The notes below the pieces were generated by a model that searched no databases, was not told where the DNA came from, and was given only the letters and a program-made list of their open reading frames with translations. Both the position numbers and the translations under genes were made by a program. DNA of 64,000 nucleotides from Papaver somniferum. Taxonomy: Eukaryota; Streptophyta; Magnoliopsida; Ranunculales; Papaveraceae. The stretch is taken from NCBI RefSeq assembly GCF_003573695.1, contig NC_039358.1:193912418-193976417 (forward strand), in the 5' to 3' direction. This document shows positions 1-11,521 of the stretch, one piece after another (the first letter of the stretch is position 1; each line of letters starts with the position of its first letter).

Positions 1-1946
1 ACATCCATTTGATGATCCTGATTGGGATGTTCCTCAAATAACAGTGTCTCTGTAGTCTTTGTTTATTCGGCATTGTTGAAGTGTAAGGGAGCAGTGTTGG
101 AGAGAAATAATTCACACATGAGCAACCATAACACGTACACAGGACTGACCACCACCCACTCGTGTTTTGGTGAAGAAAAGTGAGATTTAATCTTATTGGT
201 ATGTATTTCAAGAAAATTCAAAATTTTGAATCAAGATTTGAGACAAAAAATAAAATAGTAAATTTAATACCTGTTTGGTTATCTAGTATGTATTTGAGAC
301 AACCATTAACTTGGTAACCACCCATAGGATTCCCAATAGTGTAAGATTTTGAACTAAGCTCTATCTCATCAGTAAAATCTTTTGAAAATTAAATGGACCA
401 CTTTCTCCGTATGCATCTTTATCAAATGATAATATATATACCGCAAGCTCTTCAATGAGTTCCTACTATCAGAAAATAACAAATGGTTATTGAAAAACAA
501 TTGTAGACTTACATGGGAGGGAGACTATATAGAATTGTAACAACTAAGTATTTACTTCTCCGGAAGTACACACCATAAATTTGAAGATTGAATCAAAAGA
601 TTTTACCCTAATAAAGAACAATCAATATCCAATAACATCAAAAATCAAATCAAAAAGAAATCTCAATTTCTCAAAAGATTGAATGCAAAAATAGACAGAA
701 CAAAAACTAAAACCATAAGAAGGCTATTCACAATTGCATCATATAAAATCTAAAAATCAAAACCCATAAAGCAGACAAATGCAAAAAAAGATTGAAAGCA
801 GGAAAAAAAATCATTGGTGAATCAGAACATGATATAAGCAGGAAGCAAAGCATTAAAAGAAACCGTGAGGGCGTCAGGGCGATGACTGATACAATGAAAA
901 AATATCAGCAAATTACCAATAAGTTGTTCTAGATTCTAAAACGAATGAATACTCTCTGTAGGCTATTCTAAATGTTCTTCCAGGAAGCTGAGTAAATAGT
1001 TACTGCAATATGTTCATTGGGAATTTTAGGAACTCTAAATCAGAGCGTACTCCAACAACAATATGTTCTGGAGAAGTACCAACAAACAAAAAATAAACAA
1101 AATAAAATTGCAATCTACTCATACGTAGAACCATGCAAAGTTGTTTTTCTGTAATATTTTTAAAGTCAATTTCGCTTCTGATTGACTTGAACCTAATATG
1201 GCCACTTCCTGCAATTCCACTACAGATTCTGCCATAACCATTGAATATCGCAGTAGTACAATACATTGATTCAAACATTAGTGTATAAGTACCATTGAAT
1301 ATCAAGTACTTATGAAATAAAATGAACAATAACAACAACCCATACGGACCCATTCAAGCACATCAACAGAGCAACCTCTAATCACTACTTTGGATAATAT
1401 TAATTTGTTGTAACAAAAGCACTCATAAGAGAAAAACTCACCTGCAGAACTCATTATGTGTATTTTCAGAGCCCCAATTGTCAAGATCAAGATGTACTGA
1501 TCAGATCTTCCTTAGCATATCATATCTTCCTTAGAACTTCATATGAGAGTAAAAAATAGACATAGAACAATCGAAAATGAATAGCCTTTGACTGCAAATG
1601 AAAACCAACACAACATTTGATAAATTAACACAAATTTGAACATTGAGTTTGGTAGATACATTATTTAATAGAGAGAAAGAAAGATTTACTTTGGCAGGAA
1701 TCACATGAAAGAGGAGTTGATGTTGCAGTTACAAGTTGAGATGGCGGTGAAGCATCATCTACAACAACCGGTAGTGGCTGAGACGGTGGAGTAAGGTGGA
1801 GTTAAAAACCCTAGAATAAATCTTTCAAAAACCCCAATCAACGTAGGATATAAACAGATGAAACACAGAAAATCAAACATCATAGCTGCTTAGAACAGGT
1901 TCCTGGCACATGTCAGTTGAACACCATAGTTATTTAGAACAATGAT

Positions 1947-2290
1947 ACATGGATAACGTAAGGTGTATGTATCGGGTGCTGGCTAAACACATATAAAAGC
2001 ATCATTTACAATTTCATCACCTCATCTTGATGAGTAACTGGTCATGTCCAAGCCAATTTTAAATTTCTGATCTTGAGCAAAACAACTCAAATGCAAGTAT
2101 CGTATTGGTGGTCCAATAGAGACATTCTGAAGCACTCACCTTGGTATAAAGAAGTAAGGAAAGTCCTAGAACTTATACATGGCTAACGTAAGGTGTACAT
2201 ATAGGGTGCTGATTAACACATATAAAAGCATCAATTACTATCTCATTTCCTCATATCGGTGAGTCATGTTCTATCCAGTCTTATGTTAAA
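1947..2290. repeat. Diverged direct duplication, two copies of about 120 bp
   Basis: A segment beginning near 1947 (acatggataacgtaaggtgt) recurs near 2178 (acatggctaacgtaaggtgt). The similarity continues through an 'acacatataaaagcatca' block and a 'ctcat..tgagt' block. Spacing is about 231 bp. The copies differ by many substitutions, so this is an old local duplication. Confidence 0.6.
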
Positions 2291-2404
2291 TCTGCTCCAA
2301 ATGAATCTTATAGATAGAACAGAAAAAAATCAAAAAGGAAAAAATGAATGAAAAGAGATAAGCAGATAATCGAAACAATGGATATTAGAATGATCATTTG
2401 TACC

Positions 2405-3290
2405 TGGATAAGGTTTGGAACTCAGGATTTTGCAAACAAAATAAGGATTTCTCCTACAATATCAGCGTATACAACAACTTCGACGCCTTTCCCAGTGATA
2501 GAGTTATTTGCCCTGAAATTGTTTACATCAACAAATATTCAAATAATAATGTGTTCTTAGCCCTGAAACTGGTGTTCCATATGGATAAACAAACAAAGTG
2601 CAGAGCAAGCTGGCTGAACGAAATTAGAGCCTCACAAATAGTTTAACCTTCAATAGGTGTCTATTCATGCTTACTTGATATACATTAGTGGCATGGACAA
2701 AAGATTTCTTCAACTGCTATCTCCATATATCAGGCTGGTTCCTTGCAAAATTTCTTTACTAAATAGCATATGGGAATTTTCCAGTCCAACGATCGTGTTC
2801 TCCGTTCAACCCCGGTAAACCCCTGCGAGTGTATAAAAACTTAGCACCAAGCTTGCATGAAGCTTCCATAATTCTACATACGGTAAAGAATAAAAAACCA
2901 TCATTATCATGATTTTTAGGAACAATATTAACAATAACAACGGGAGAAAATACTCTTGGAATCAACATGCAAAGCAGAAAGAGAACCAATATCATAAAAC
3001 TAATAAGTAGGAGCTAAAAACCCTAGAAATAGATAAACCTATAAAACAATAATTCGGCCCAAACCTAATATCATAAATTGCAGCAATCTCACGGATCTTA
3101 TTAGAACCAATACAAAGGAGTAACTTAATAATTGATAAATCAGGCTTTGCTGCAATGGGATTTCGAGATCTATACCTCTTCGATAATCTGTATTGTATTT
3201 CAGGTCTTTCAGGGAGAAGAGAGGAAAAAGGATCGGAGGAAACTACGGCTCTGATGTTCCATCTATACTCGGCCCTAAGGATCACCCCAC
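2405..3290 (-). other. Exon-like minus-strand segments, unidentified
   Basis: Read on minus, about 3290-3183 looks like a 5' UTR exon ending in a possible donor (GAAGAG followed by GTATAG). The 3' part of an open frame at 2995-2759 ends in residues such as GAKFLYTRRGLPG and LNGEHDRWTGKFPYAI, which read like protein rather than noise. A third patch at about 2560-2405 is bounded by TTTCAG and GTACAA. I recognise no family, and the frames are not joined by clear splice sites. This may be an old pseudogene, a noncoding transcript or chance. Confidence 0.2.
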
Positions 3291-3803
3291 TTTATTCCCG
3301 TTGACGCTGAACCCACCGCGTAACATAGCCTATCATTCCCAGCCGTCCAAGTTAAACTCGATCCAGATGATCCCGACCGCCGGATGACAATTTTCGGTAA
3401 ATCCTGTCCATTGATTGACTCTTTGATCAAGGAGACAAAGTGCACCTTTTTTATAACAGTTATTATTATACAGATTTCATTAATATTTTAGATTGGATCC
3501 TATTAAAAAAGAATTTATGAATATAAAAAACTTAAGGGTATGTTAGAGAGTTCATTGGAAAAATATGACTATAAATAAAAGTTGGATACATTTTTGAAAC
3601 ATACCAAAATGGAATAGAGGACGGTCTTTTTAAAACAAACGGAGTATTTTAAAAAAGGACCAAACAGACAGTTGACTAGGTCAACTGGACCAAACCCACT
3701 CTATTATACTATTTCTAAGATTACATGGTAGTTTCTACGTATAAAAACAATAAGATCAGGACCACACTAATATTGAAGAAGTGTCGAACGATAAAGAAAA
3801 AAA

Positions 3804-3850
3804 CCTCGCGTTTTTAGGGGCCACTCAAAAGGATTTAGGGGCCAACAATA
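3804..3850 (+). repeat. Left terminal inverted repeat of MULE-1
   Basis: It starts CCTCGCGTTTTTAGGGGCCA and pairs with the reverse complement of 6953-6999, with about three mismatches and one small gap. The motif TTTAGGGGCCA occurs twice inside this one TIR, 18-20 bp apart, so the repeat is itself built from a short direct repeat. Confidence 0.85.
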
Positions 3851-4128
3851 AAACAAAAAAGGTCACCCAAAGGAAAATGTAGCCAGCCCTTATCTCGCGT
3901 AATTTGTAATGGCAAAATTACCCTTATATATTCGGAGGATATGATAACATTTTTATCCTCCGATTTCAATCGGAAGCCAAAATATTACCCCGACTTCCGA
4001 TTGTAGTCGGTGCAGTATTAGAATGATTTCTGTTTCATTTTTTCCATTTATTTTTCATTTTTGAGTTGTTAGAGTTATAGAGAAGAAGGTGAAGGAAAAA
4101 AGGGAAAACCCATTTTATCACTACAAAA

Positions 4129-5800
4129 ATGGATGGATATGAAGAAGAAGGTGAGAATCATGGCGAAGACGATTTGCGGTATACGTTGAATGATCCAAAC
4201 TTTTGTGGAGAGGAAAACCTAGACGACCCTTTCATGGAAGAAAATGGAGAATCGCCTGATATTGAAGCTAACGATGCATGTAAAACACAAGTATTGTGTT
4301 AAGAAACTCAAATACTCGATTTGCATGCGTTTGTGTGCTTTTGTAAACAAGAAAAACCGATTATTGCATGCATTGAATGCCATGAACTACCCGGATTCGG
4401 TAGATAATTTCTCGAATAAACTTACGAATATAACACACAGAGTACCAAATATGTATATTCGATAGTTCCAAGATAGTAGTTTACTGCCGAATATGAGAAA
4501 AAACCCCAAACTGGTTTTCCAAAAAAATCTACATTCGGTAGTTATGTAGAGTTATTTACCCCCGAATGACCCAAAAAACGAATTCCTCAAAAAATTTCAA
4601 AACTCAGTATTCTTATGCTTTACAATCGGTAATAGTTTAACATTATTTGACTGCCGAATATAACAGTGACCTCAAAATAAAATTTCCGAAAACTTGAAAA
4701 TCGGATGTTTATCGATTAAAGTTATCTCCCGGTTATTTATATTTGGTTGTTTTACTATATATTTTAGCTTCCGATTATATCATTTTTGCACTCAGTAAAC
4801 TGTGTACATTCATTTGCATAAATCGGGTGTTTTGGGTAACCGATAGGATTCCGAATATAGTATATTCGGCAGTTTGACTTATTTAATAACCTCCGATTAT
4901 TGTATAATAATTTGTTGCTTTCATATGCAGGCCGTTGAAGAGTTTGTTGATGATTTCTATTTGAGGCCCGACACTTCCCTATACTATGCAAACGATTTGG
5001 TATACTCATTACTACTTTTTTTTTATTATTTATATGTTAAATGGTTATGCTTATTAGATTTGTTTTGTTTTATGCATTTTAAACATTTGGAAGTAAGAAG
5101 GAGGCAAAGGAATGACTTATGAACAAGGCAAAAGATAACATGTGCGTGGTAGTTCAAAATAATCATGTTAGTGACACTCGATTTGAAATGATTTGTGAAC
5201 GAGGTGGGACGCGAAAGAGTCACGAGGGAAAGAATGGTAAGTACGTACGGAAGACGAATAGGAAATACCGAAGCAATACCAAGAAGATAGGATGCCCATT
5301 TAAGATTGTCTTCTATAAGCCCGATGGTATTAAAGATAAAGAGTATAAAATGTATAAAATTGATAACGGTTGTCACAACTATGATGATCCGTTGGATTTA
5401 ATTGGACATGTAATGGTTGCCAAGTTAAAACCACATCAAATGCTGACGGTGAGGTCTATGCGGATCCAAAAAGCGAGTGCGATCTTAAGTAAAATAAAGG
5501 TGGACGACCCCGACAACTTGTCTTCTTTTTCTACAATTAAGTCGGCCCTAACTACGATCAAAAGGACTGAATGGGATGGTAGAACAGTCATGCAACAATC
5601 AGAGTGGTTAGCGGAGTTACACGGCTACACCTTGAGAAGGGAAGAAAAGGATGGTATAGTGGTTCGTATTTTCTTGGCACATCCCAAAATGATCCAATTG
5701 GCTCAATGCTTTCATCAAATTTTGTTGATAGATGCTACTTATAAAACAAACAAGTATAACATGCCGTTGTTGAACATTGCTTGCCATACTTCGGACGTAA
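4129..5800 (+). pseudogene. Truncated FAR1-domain / MULE transposase of MULE-1
   Basis: Exon 1 starts at ATG 4129 and encodes an acidic N-terminus (MDGYEEEGENHG). It runs to a donor near 4280-4290. A probable second exon starts after TATGCAG at 4930. The main exon (about 5104-5800) holds a FAR1-type DNA-binding region (VRKTNRKYRSNTKK, IGCPFKI) and then the beginning of the MULE transposase domain (LLIDATYKTNKYNMPLLN, including the first catalytic Asp). The relative at 11.5-13.7 kb continues into the catalytic domain just after NIACHTSD. Here the sequence switches instead to noncoding motif-rich DNA, so the other catalytic residues and the SWIM zinc finger are absent. The product would not be an active transposase. 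Confidence 0.75.
4380..4905. repeat. Intron rich in iterated TTCGG / CCGAA motifs
   Basis: The putative first intron of the MULE-1 gene contains many scattered copies of 5-10-bp words such as ATTCGGTAGT and CCGAATAT, on both strands, in otherwise AT-rich DNA. Short hairpins can form between neighbouring copies. No single period is visible. Confidence 0.6.
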
Positions 5801-5814
5801 GAAGACACATACTG

Positions 5815-6420
5815 TTACCGAATACAAAACAATCGAAAGCTAACTAAACATATTTATAACCGAATATGCATCAATTGGAGTTCAGAAGCTCTAAATTTTT
5901 CATCCTACACAATCGGAAGACAAAGTACACAACTATAACCCGAATGAACAAATTCGGAAGTAAGAAGACACATATTTTTCTCGAATGAAAAACAGTCGGA
6001 ATATATCTAAACATGTTTACAACCGAATATTCATCAACTGGAGTTCAGAAACTCTAAAATTTTATCCTACACAATCGGAGGTATAAACCATTATATTGTC
6101 TTCCGAATAAATACTGGCCCCAAAATGGGATTTTTCCTATATCAGAAATTTTGAGATTTTTTCAATATATATATATATATATATATATTCGGTAGTGAGT
6201 GTACTTCCGAATACTGTGTGTCTACTTAAATATATTCGGGAGCCAAAAAATTCATTAAACTACCGATTATTACCAGTTTGTATCCAAGAAGATATGGCCA
6301 GTAATATTCGGCCGATAACCATAAAATATTTCTCCCAAATACTGTCGGTGTTCTTGAGAAATGAAGAACACGACTACATTCGGAAGTAAATAAGCATGAA
6401 TATCGCCCGAATCTGGATAA
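5815..6420. repeat. Second block of iterated TTCGG / CCGAA motifs in MULE-1
   Basis: After the transposase fragment breaks off, the same words (AATCGGAAG, CCGAATATTCATCAA, TTCGGAAGTAA) recur through 600 bp. Longer phrases also repeat: 'catatttataaccgaatat' near 5848 and a close variant near 6009. No gene is visible here. Confidence 0.6.
6164..6188. repeat. (AT)n microsatellite
   Basis: An uninterrupted AT dinucleotide run of about 25 bp lies inside the motif-rich part of MULE-1. Confidence 0.9.
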
Positions 6421-6500
6421 ATAATCGAAAACCCTAGAATTTTTTTTTCTCGATTCGTCGAATTAAAGCGAAATAAACCCCAAAAATGATAGATTCTTAC

Positions 6501-6778
6501 CTAATTGGGGCCATTTGAAGTTGACGAAGTATTTGACTATCGGAATCGCCACCACCGACTACATCGACGGGTACTTCTTCTTCGCGTTCTTCGCGTTCTT
6601 CTTCATTTGCAGCAACAATTTCTTTATTTCTTGCTAAAATCTCAATCTTTGGATCGATACCCCGAGCAACGTTTTTGGTTCTAGGTCTGTGGGTTTTATT
6701 TCCCTTATCCATTGTTTTATAAACGAATCGACGATGTTTTGATTTTACGATTCGCGGCGATGTTTCGGTTGAACACAA
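6501..6778 (-). CDS. Small charged protein, first exon, inside MULE-1
   Basis: On minus, an ATG at 6778 (or the more internal ATG at 6711, MDKGNKTHRPRTKN) opens a frame of up to 93 codons. It ends at a good donor (CAATTAG then GTAAGAATC at 6500). The predicted protein is basic at its N-terminus, then strongly acidic (NEEEREEREEEVPVDVVGGG). I do not recognise a family. The following intron would run into the motif-rich DNA of the element, and no later exon is visible. It could be a second MULE gene cut short or a captured host gene head. Confidence 0.4.
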
Positions 6779-6952
6779 GAACGAGCGAAAGTTTTTTTTT
6801 CTTCCACAATCGGAAAATAATATGAAACTGGAAGAAGAAGAAGAGTTGAAATGAGTAGAATTTTTTTTTATTTGGCAGTTTTACCAGAAGGACATTTATG
6901 TAACTTCAATATCATATAGGGTACCCCTTAACTAAAGTCTTTGGCTGGGTAT

Positions 6953-6999
6953 AAATTGATGGCCCCTAAATCCTTTCGGTGGCCCCTAAAAACGCGAGG
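6953..6999 (-). repeat. Right terminal inverted repeat of MULE-1
   Basis: This is the reverse complement of the left end, and it also carries TTTAGGGGCCA twice when read on minus. It ends ...AACGCGAGG at 6999, followed by an A-tract. Confidence 0.85.
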
Positions 7000-7006
7000 A
7001 AAAAAA

Positions 7007-7463
7007 GTACACAGTTGGTAAACCCATGCTGATACCATGTTGAAGGAGAAATATTCACCGGGAAAGGATCGGGTCACAGACTTCGGATGACAGTCCTTAC
7101 AAACTCCGTTAGCCAATGGATTTTGTTGTATTGTATGGCTGCGATTTAGTTTAAGAACATGCGGGTTTACTGACTTTATCCACCACCCATTTTGATAGTT
7201 CACATTTTTTTACTTTTGTTACTGTATTTACTCCCGAGTCCCGACCTTTCCTCTTTCTCGGTGTTCTTCTTTCCACTCTTGAACGGCAAAAGAAATTAAT
7301 TGAAAACTTTGAAAGAAAGCTAAAATGCAAACGTTATCATAATTACACTCTTAAAGCATGGATTTGATAAGTTGAAAGAAAAAATTAAGCCGTGTACAGG
7401 CAGAGACAAGGAGCAATGTAACCCTGCCTAACCCATCTTTGATCTTTCTGGTTCAAATTCTAC
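7007..7463. other. Noncoding; possible LTR end on the minus strand
   Basis: No gene is seen. On minus, the sequence CTTCAACA at 7044-7037 is followed directly by TGGTATCAGC, the usual start of an initiator-Met tRNA primer binding site. This may be the inner end of an old LTR whose interior was interrupted by MULE-1. No partner LTR was found. Confidence 0.3.
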
Positions 7464-7500
7464 CTTGCAGACGAGACCAACAATGGTGGTACCAGTTTTC
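7464..7500 (-). pseudogene. 37-bp exon-like fragment of 20S proteasome subunit beta-2 (PBB type)
   Basis: On minus, TTACAG is followed by 37 bp that read K-T-G-T-T-I-V-G-L-V-C-K, and then by GTAGAA. KTGTTIVGL matches the stretch around the mature N-terminus of plant proteasome subunit beta type-7 (beta-2), where the Thr after Gly is the catalytic nucleophile. Both borders look like splice sites. The following conserved segment (DGVILGADTRAT in the family) is not found downstream, and no upstream coding exon is found. I read this as an isolated gene fragment, either a remnant or a captured piece. Confidence 0.45.
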
Positions 7501-8686
7501 CTGTAAGAAGGAAGTTGAATTGCCTAGTTAATGTTTGGAAATTTGAAATTCAAGGATTTCATATGAAAACCAGTAAATCAAAATGGTGGTTAGTTGTAAT
7601 AAACTATTGGGAGTTGTTAATGACAATGAATCATTGATTGATATTGTTTATCTATGATTCAAATTAAAACCCATAATCTGAATCCCCAAATTAAAACCCT
7701 AGAAATCAAATAGATAAAAGATTGACTTACATATTCACTTTAGAGATTTTAAGCGTTTGTCGGAAAGAAAATCAAAGAACTCATCAATTGATGACAAATC
7801 TGGTTGTATAAAGAGGAAGAGAAGGATCGAGAGAAAAGAAGAATGAGATGGGTGTTGTTCGGACTTCGGACTTCGAAGACAGATTAAATGAACTTACCGG
7901 ACCATATTAACTGGGTCGTGGATCGCTTGTGTTTTTAAATTTAATCGCAGCCAGAGAGTTTGTGAGGGACTCTGTCATTCTAAAGCTGTGAGCCGATCCC
8001 TTCCCTCCCCATATATACAAGAGGGAGACATTGTGATTAAAACTCTATTTACGGGCTAAGGTGTAAATGGGACACATACATCGGCCAAAGATCCTGCAAC
8101 ACCAGCATCGTAGAGCTAGGTACTTAGTAATTTAACAATGAATCACGTTATCGACTGGTTGGACGGGTCACGAGTCCTGAAATGCAAACCTTACCAAACC
8201 TGTTTTAACAACAAAAGTTATGATTAACCCTGCGGGTCGGGTCAGCCTTTCCGACCTGCTGCGTAGGCAGGTTGCATCGGCAGCCGCATATTAATAGCAG
8301 GTAGCGTGAACGTCGCCTTAATTTATGAGCACTACCTGACCCAAAAGTCTTATTGTTTTGATCTTTTATTTATTTTAAACTGTAAAAATAAACCGTCAAA
8401 ACAGTATATGTCCTGTTCTGTAGTATGTGCAAATAAAAAATGCACAATAATGAAAAGTGTCGCAAATACAAACTATTTTTTTTTTTCATTTGAACAATGC
8501 TGTAGACTGTAGTGTAGGCAAATGAAGAAAGAGTTGCCAATTGTAGCACAAATGAGAGAAAGATACCGAGATCTCCAAACATAATAAATTCACAATACAA
8601 GGAGATTTGAGAATAACACACGGAAAAAGAGATATGAACAAACAAAAATGGATACGAGTTTTACAACAATTTGTTCTGGTTCAATT
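7501..8686. other. Noncoding spacer
   Basis: No gene is supported. On minus, about 7870-7732 looks like a pyrimidine-rich 5' UTR exon ending in a donor (AATAT then GTAAGTC), upstream of the proteasome-like fragment. About 8570-8686 is probably the 3' UTR of the aspartic protease gene. Confidence 0.4.
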
Positions 8687-10306
8687 TTATGTACAAGTTG
8701 ATGGAGCAAACCCCAGCCTTTTCCACTTGAGATCGAATTCCCACAAGAAGTTCTGCTGCATAATGTTCCCAATTATTGATATACCTGGCCATGCATTCGG
8801 TATGAATCCAAGGCATTTTACTCCGTCCGATACATCGATTACATAACTTTTTAGGTGTGGTTCAAACCGAACAGAATCCGCAAAGTGAAACACTAATTTG
8901 GGCACGGCCGATTCATGGAAACCTTGGGACTGAAAGCAGAACTCAAAAGATTCGTCTTTCACTTGTTTAAATTTTGTGAAAGCGGCCATCAAATATTTCA
9001 TAACGGTCTTGTAAGCGGGTTCAACTAAAAATGTTAAGCTGGAGCCAGAATCCAAGATTACACCGCCTTGATTTTGGAAGGAAAATATTTCTGATGGAAT
9101 CTTGAGCACCAAACCACCTATAGATATACCGACTATATTCACATGATATAGCCCGTCTATGGCTTGAATATTTGTAAACTGCAAGTTGGTTGGTGGAGAA
9201 GAACCCGAAACCAAATGTTTGCTGTATCCAAATGTTAGATAACTTGACACATTTTTAGGGCTCAAATGATCGACTAAGCAATACGAGAAGTTGTTGCCAA
9301 ACTTGGCTGTAGCTTTTGTAGCAAATGAGTTATCGTTATAACCTAATCCAAGAATACCATCAACAACACCTAATGTGCCTGTGGAAGTGGAGTAGCTGCA
9401 TCCGATTGGTACACCATGTAGTCTAGTCTTCCGACCGTTTGTGAGACTCATTGTCACCGTCTCATATGCATAAAATCCATGGGCTGTTGATCCATCCTGG
9501 TATCTGTAAAATATTAGGAAAAAAAATCAACATTTTCTTTGTCCCTTACTAAATGTAAATATACATCATGTTTAGTTTTAGCCAAATTAATGTCTGTCTC
9601 ACTGGGAACTAAGAACATAGGACTTCGGAACTAATAATGACTGGAAAAAAGAGAGTAAAAATTTATGGTAAGAGTATAATGATTACCCGTAATCATACTG
9701 GCAGGGATCCCTCTTGCTAGGGCATGTTACAAAAGAAAATGTAAGATTCTTGCACAAGTTGGACGAGCATGGAATGGTTTTAAATGAGAGAGATCTAGCA
9801 GCTTGAAAGATTCTGTGATCATTCATCCTTGTACGTGAAGTGCATTTCTTACAACGGTATCGACAGTTGATCCAAGTAAGATCGCTACCTGTATCAACTA
9901 TTAATGTGAATTTCTTAGACGGAGTTCCTACTCTAAATTGTACAAAGTACTGTCCAATTCCTTTATAAGCTGCAGAAGAAATAGGTAGTACAGCCGAGGA
10001 ATTGGAAGCCTTAGTAGTAGTAATTATAATAGCCGACGAATGTTTTCCTACTTTACCATTATCATAATGATAACGAGATATTCTACCATATAGCATTCGA
10101 ACTCGAATCAGATCATCTTGAACTAGATCCTTAACCTTATCATATTGAGTTTTCGGTGCCGAAACATCATCCATATAATGCCGATGAATTAATTCTAATC
10201 TCATTTCTCGGTCTCCATTCTTTGTCTCTCCACTAGGGAAACTCGAAATTGAGGAAAATATAATAAGAATATGGAACACAACGGCAAATGAATAAGATGT
10301 AGTCAT
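8687..10306 (-). CDS. Secreted pepsin-like aspartic protease (nepenthesin/CND41 type), two exons
   Basis: Exon 1 is 10306-9687 and exon 2 is 9503-8687. The intron has a GT donor and an AG acceptor, and the join is in frame, giving 478 residues. Residues 1-23 form a signal peptide (hydrophobic FAVVFHILIIF). A propeptide follows, with RLELIHRH, typical of plant atypical aspartic proteases. The first catalytic motif is VDTGSDLTW (about 137-145). The second is ILDSGSSLTF (about 356-365), where family members often have DSGT. Cysteine-rich stretches (CRYRCKKC, CSSNLC) fit the nepenthesin disulfide pattern, and length and order match the A1 family. It should be secreted or vacuolar and cleave proteins at acid pH; the substrate is unknown. 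This is the only intact-looking host gene in the window, and it points away from the transposon block. Confidence 0.9.
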
Positions 10307-11520
10307 TTAAAAAGACAGGAGCATGTATAGTAATAAATAATAAAGGAGGAGGAGAAGAATTTGTTTGGCTTCAAAACAGAAGAAGAAAAATGTTCTTGTT
10401 GCATAAAATTGAATGCTAAAAGTTAGTTTCTTTGATCTGATCTTTTGAGTGAGTTTGGTAGGTGTTATATTTTTCTTCCTATAGAGGATATCGATGAAGA
10501 AAAAAGCCGTTGCAATCGATAGATTTTTATGTCTATTTATCGGTTTTATTTATGCAGCACTGGATTGTCAATGGTTGCTTGTCACCGCAAAATGAGGTTG
10601 TTTTTGTTTTCTTGTATCTCGATTAAATTTTATAACACAAAATCAACAATGGTACGCTACACTACACAATCAATCAGCCGATTCATGATTTGCTGATAAT
10701 TAGATGGTTTACTAATTTTTTATATAAATAAAATATAGTCTCGGTTCGTACGTACTACTACTACAGTGAGGAGGTCTCAGAACAGCTCAGGGTGCACCGC
10801 TTGAGAGGTTTGAAACAGCTCAAAACGAGCAGTATGTGTATGACCTAAGCTACAATCCGAGTAAACTCGATAATTCTAAATTACCACCAGTAATTCAATC
10901 CCTTTGCTTGCACTCTACACTAAAACGAACTAAAAAAGACATTCTGTGATACAAATACATACGCCTAGTAGTATTATTACAAGAATCTCAATTACTTTCA
11001 GGAAAAAAACAAAGTGAGATATTATTTGATATTATTAATGCAGCTAACAATTATTTCGTGTGGTTCATTATCAGACGCTACGATTTGCTTGACATTATGT
11101 CAATTAGCCAGTTGGCATTGAAAGAATTATTGGGGTCAAATTTGCTGTCCTTCACCATTTGTTTTTCAATATACACACACGAGATGATTTCCTTCCAGCT
11201 GAATTCAAGGCTGATATATGTAAAAAAACTGGTTAGTTTTGACTAATGTGATTATTTGGGGCCTTCTGCTAAAAAACGAAAAGGATCATTAAGAAGTAAT
11301 CTCTAGGAATCCCTTATCCACCTATTTATGTTAATAGTTAATATGCTCCTATTCATTAGTGATGATTAATTAAGTTAGTATTACTTAAAGTAATTAGTGT
11401 TTGAGTTTGATTATAGTGTTTGGATTAGAGTAGAAATTCATTTCCTCTTCTAAGGTTTGGAGGGAAAGAACAACTAGAGGGAAAAAGGAAAAAACTAGGG
11501 TTTGTGATTTTCTTAGCAAA
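10307..11520. other. Intergenic; promoter side of the protease, left flank of MULE-2
   Basis: The first 150 bp should be the 5' UTR and proximal promoter of the protease (minus). A TATA-like word on minus near 10470 is possible but weak. The rest is AT-rich without a gene. The left end of the second MULE must lie somewhere between about 11240 and 11520, but I could not identify its TIR because its partner end is not in the window. Confidence 0.5.
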
Positions 11521-11521
11521 A

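Larger units (their letters stand above)
1..3780. other. AT-rich intergenic region
   Basis: No convincing gene is visible. The stretch is strongly AT-rich, and its open frames are short and show no recognisable domain. A patch at about 3190-3400 is clearly richer in G and C than its surroundings and could be the promoter or 5' UTR of a minus-strand transcript. A diverged direct duplication at 1947-2290 and a few exon-like minus-strand pieces are listed separately. The right border is the first MULE at 3804. Confidence 0.6.
3804..6999 (+). mobile_element. MULE-type DNA transposon with intact TIRs (MULE-1)
   Basis: The element is bounded by matching inverted repeats that begin CCTCGCGTTTTTAGGGGCCA on both ends. 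It is about 3.2 kb long and holds the 5' half of a FAR1/MULE transposase gene on plus and a small spliced gene head on minus. The conserved catalytic part of the transposase is largely missing, so the copy is probably non-autonomous. Seven adenines lie directly outside both ends (3797-3803 and 7000-7006). They may be the whole visible target duplication, but a homopolymer cannot prove it, and MULEs normally duplicate 8-11 bp. Confidence 0.85.

Noticed and set aside
1000..1490. Minus-strand ORFs as genes
   Set aside because: They are short, hydrophobic translations of AT-rich DNA with no domain, no splice context and no supporting neighbour.
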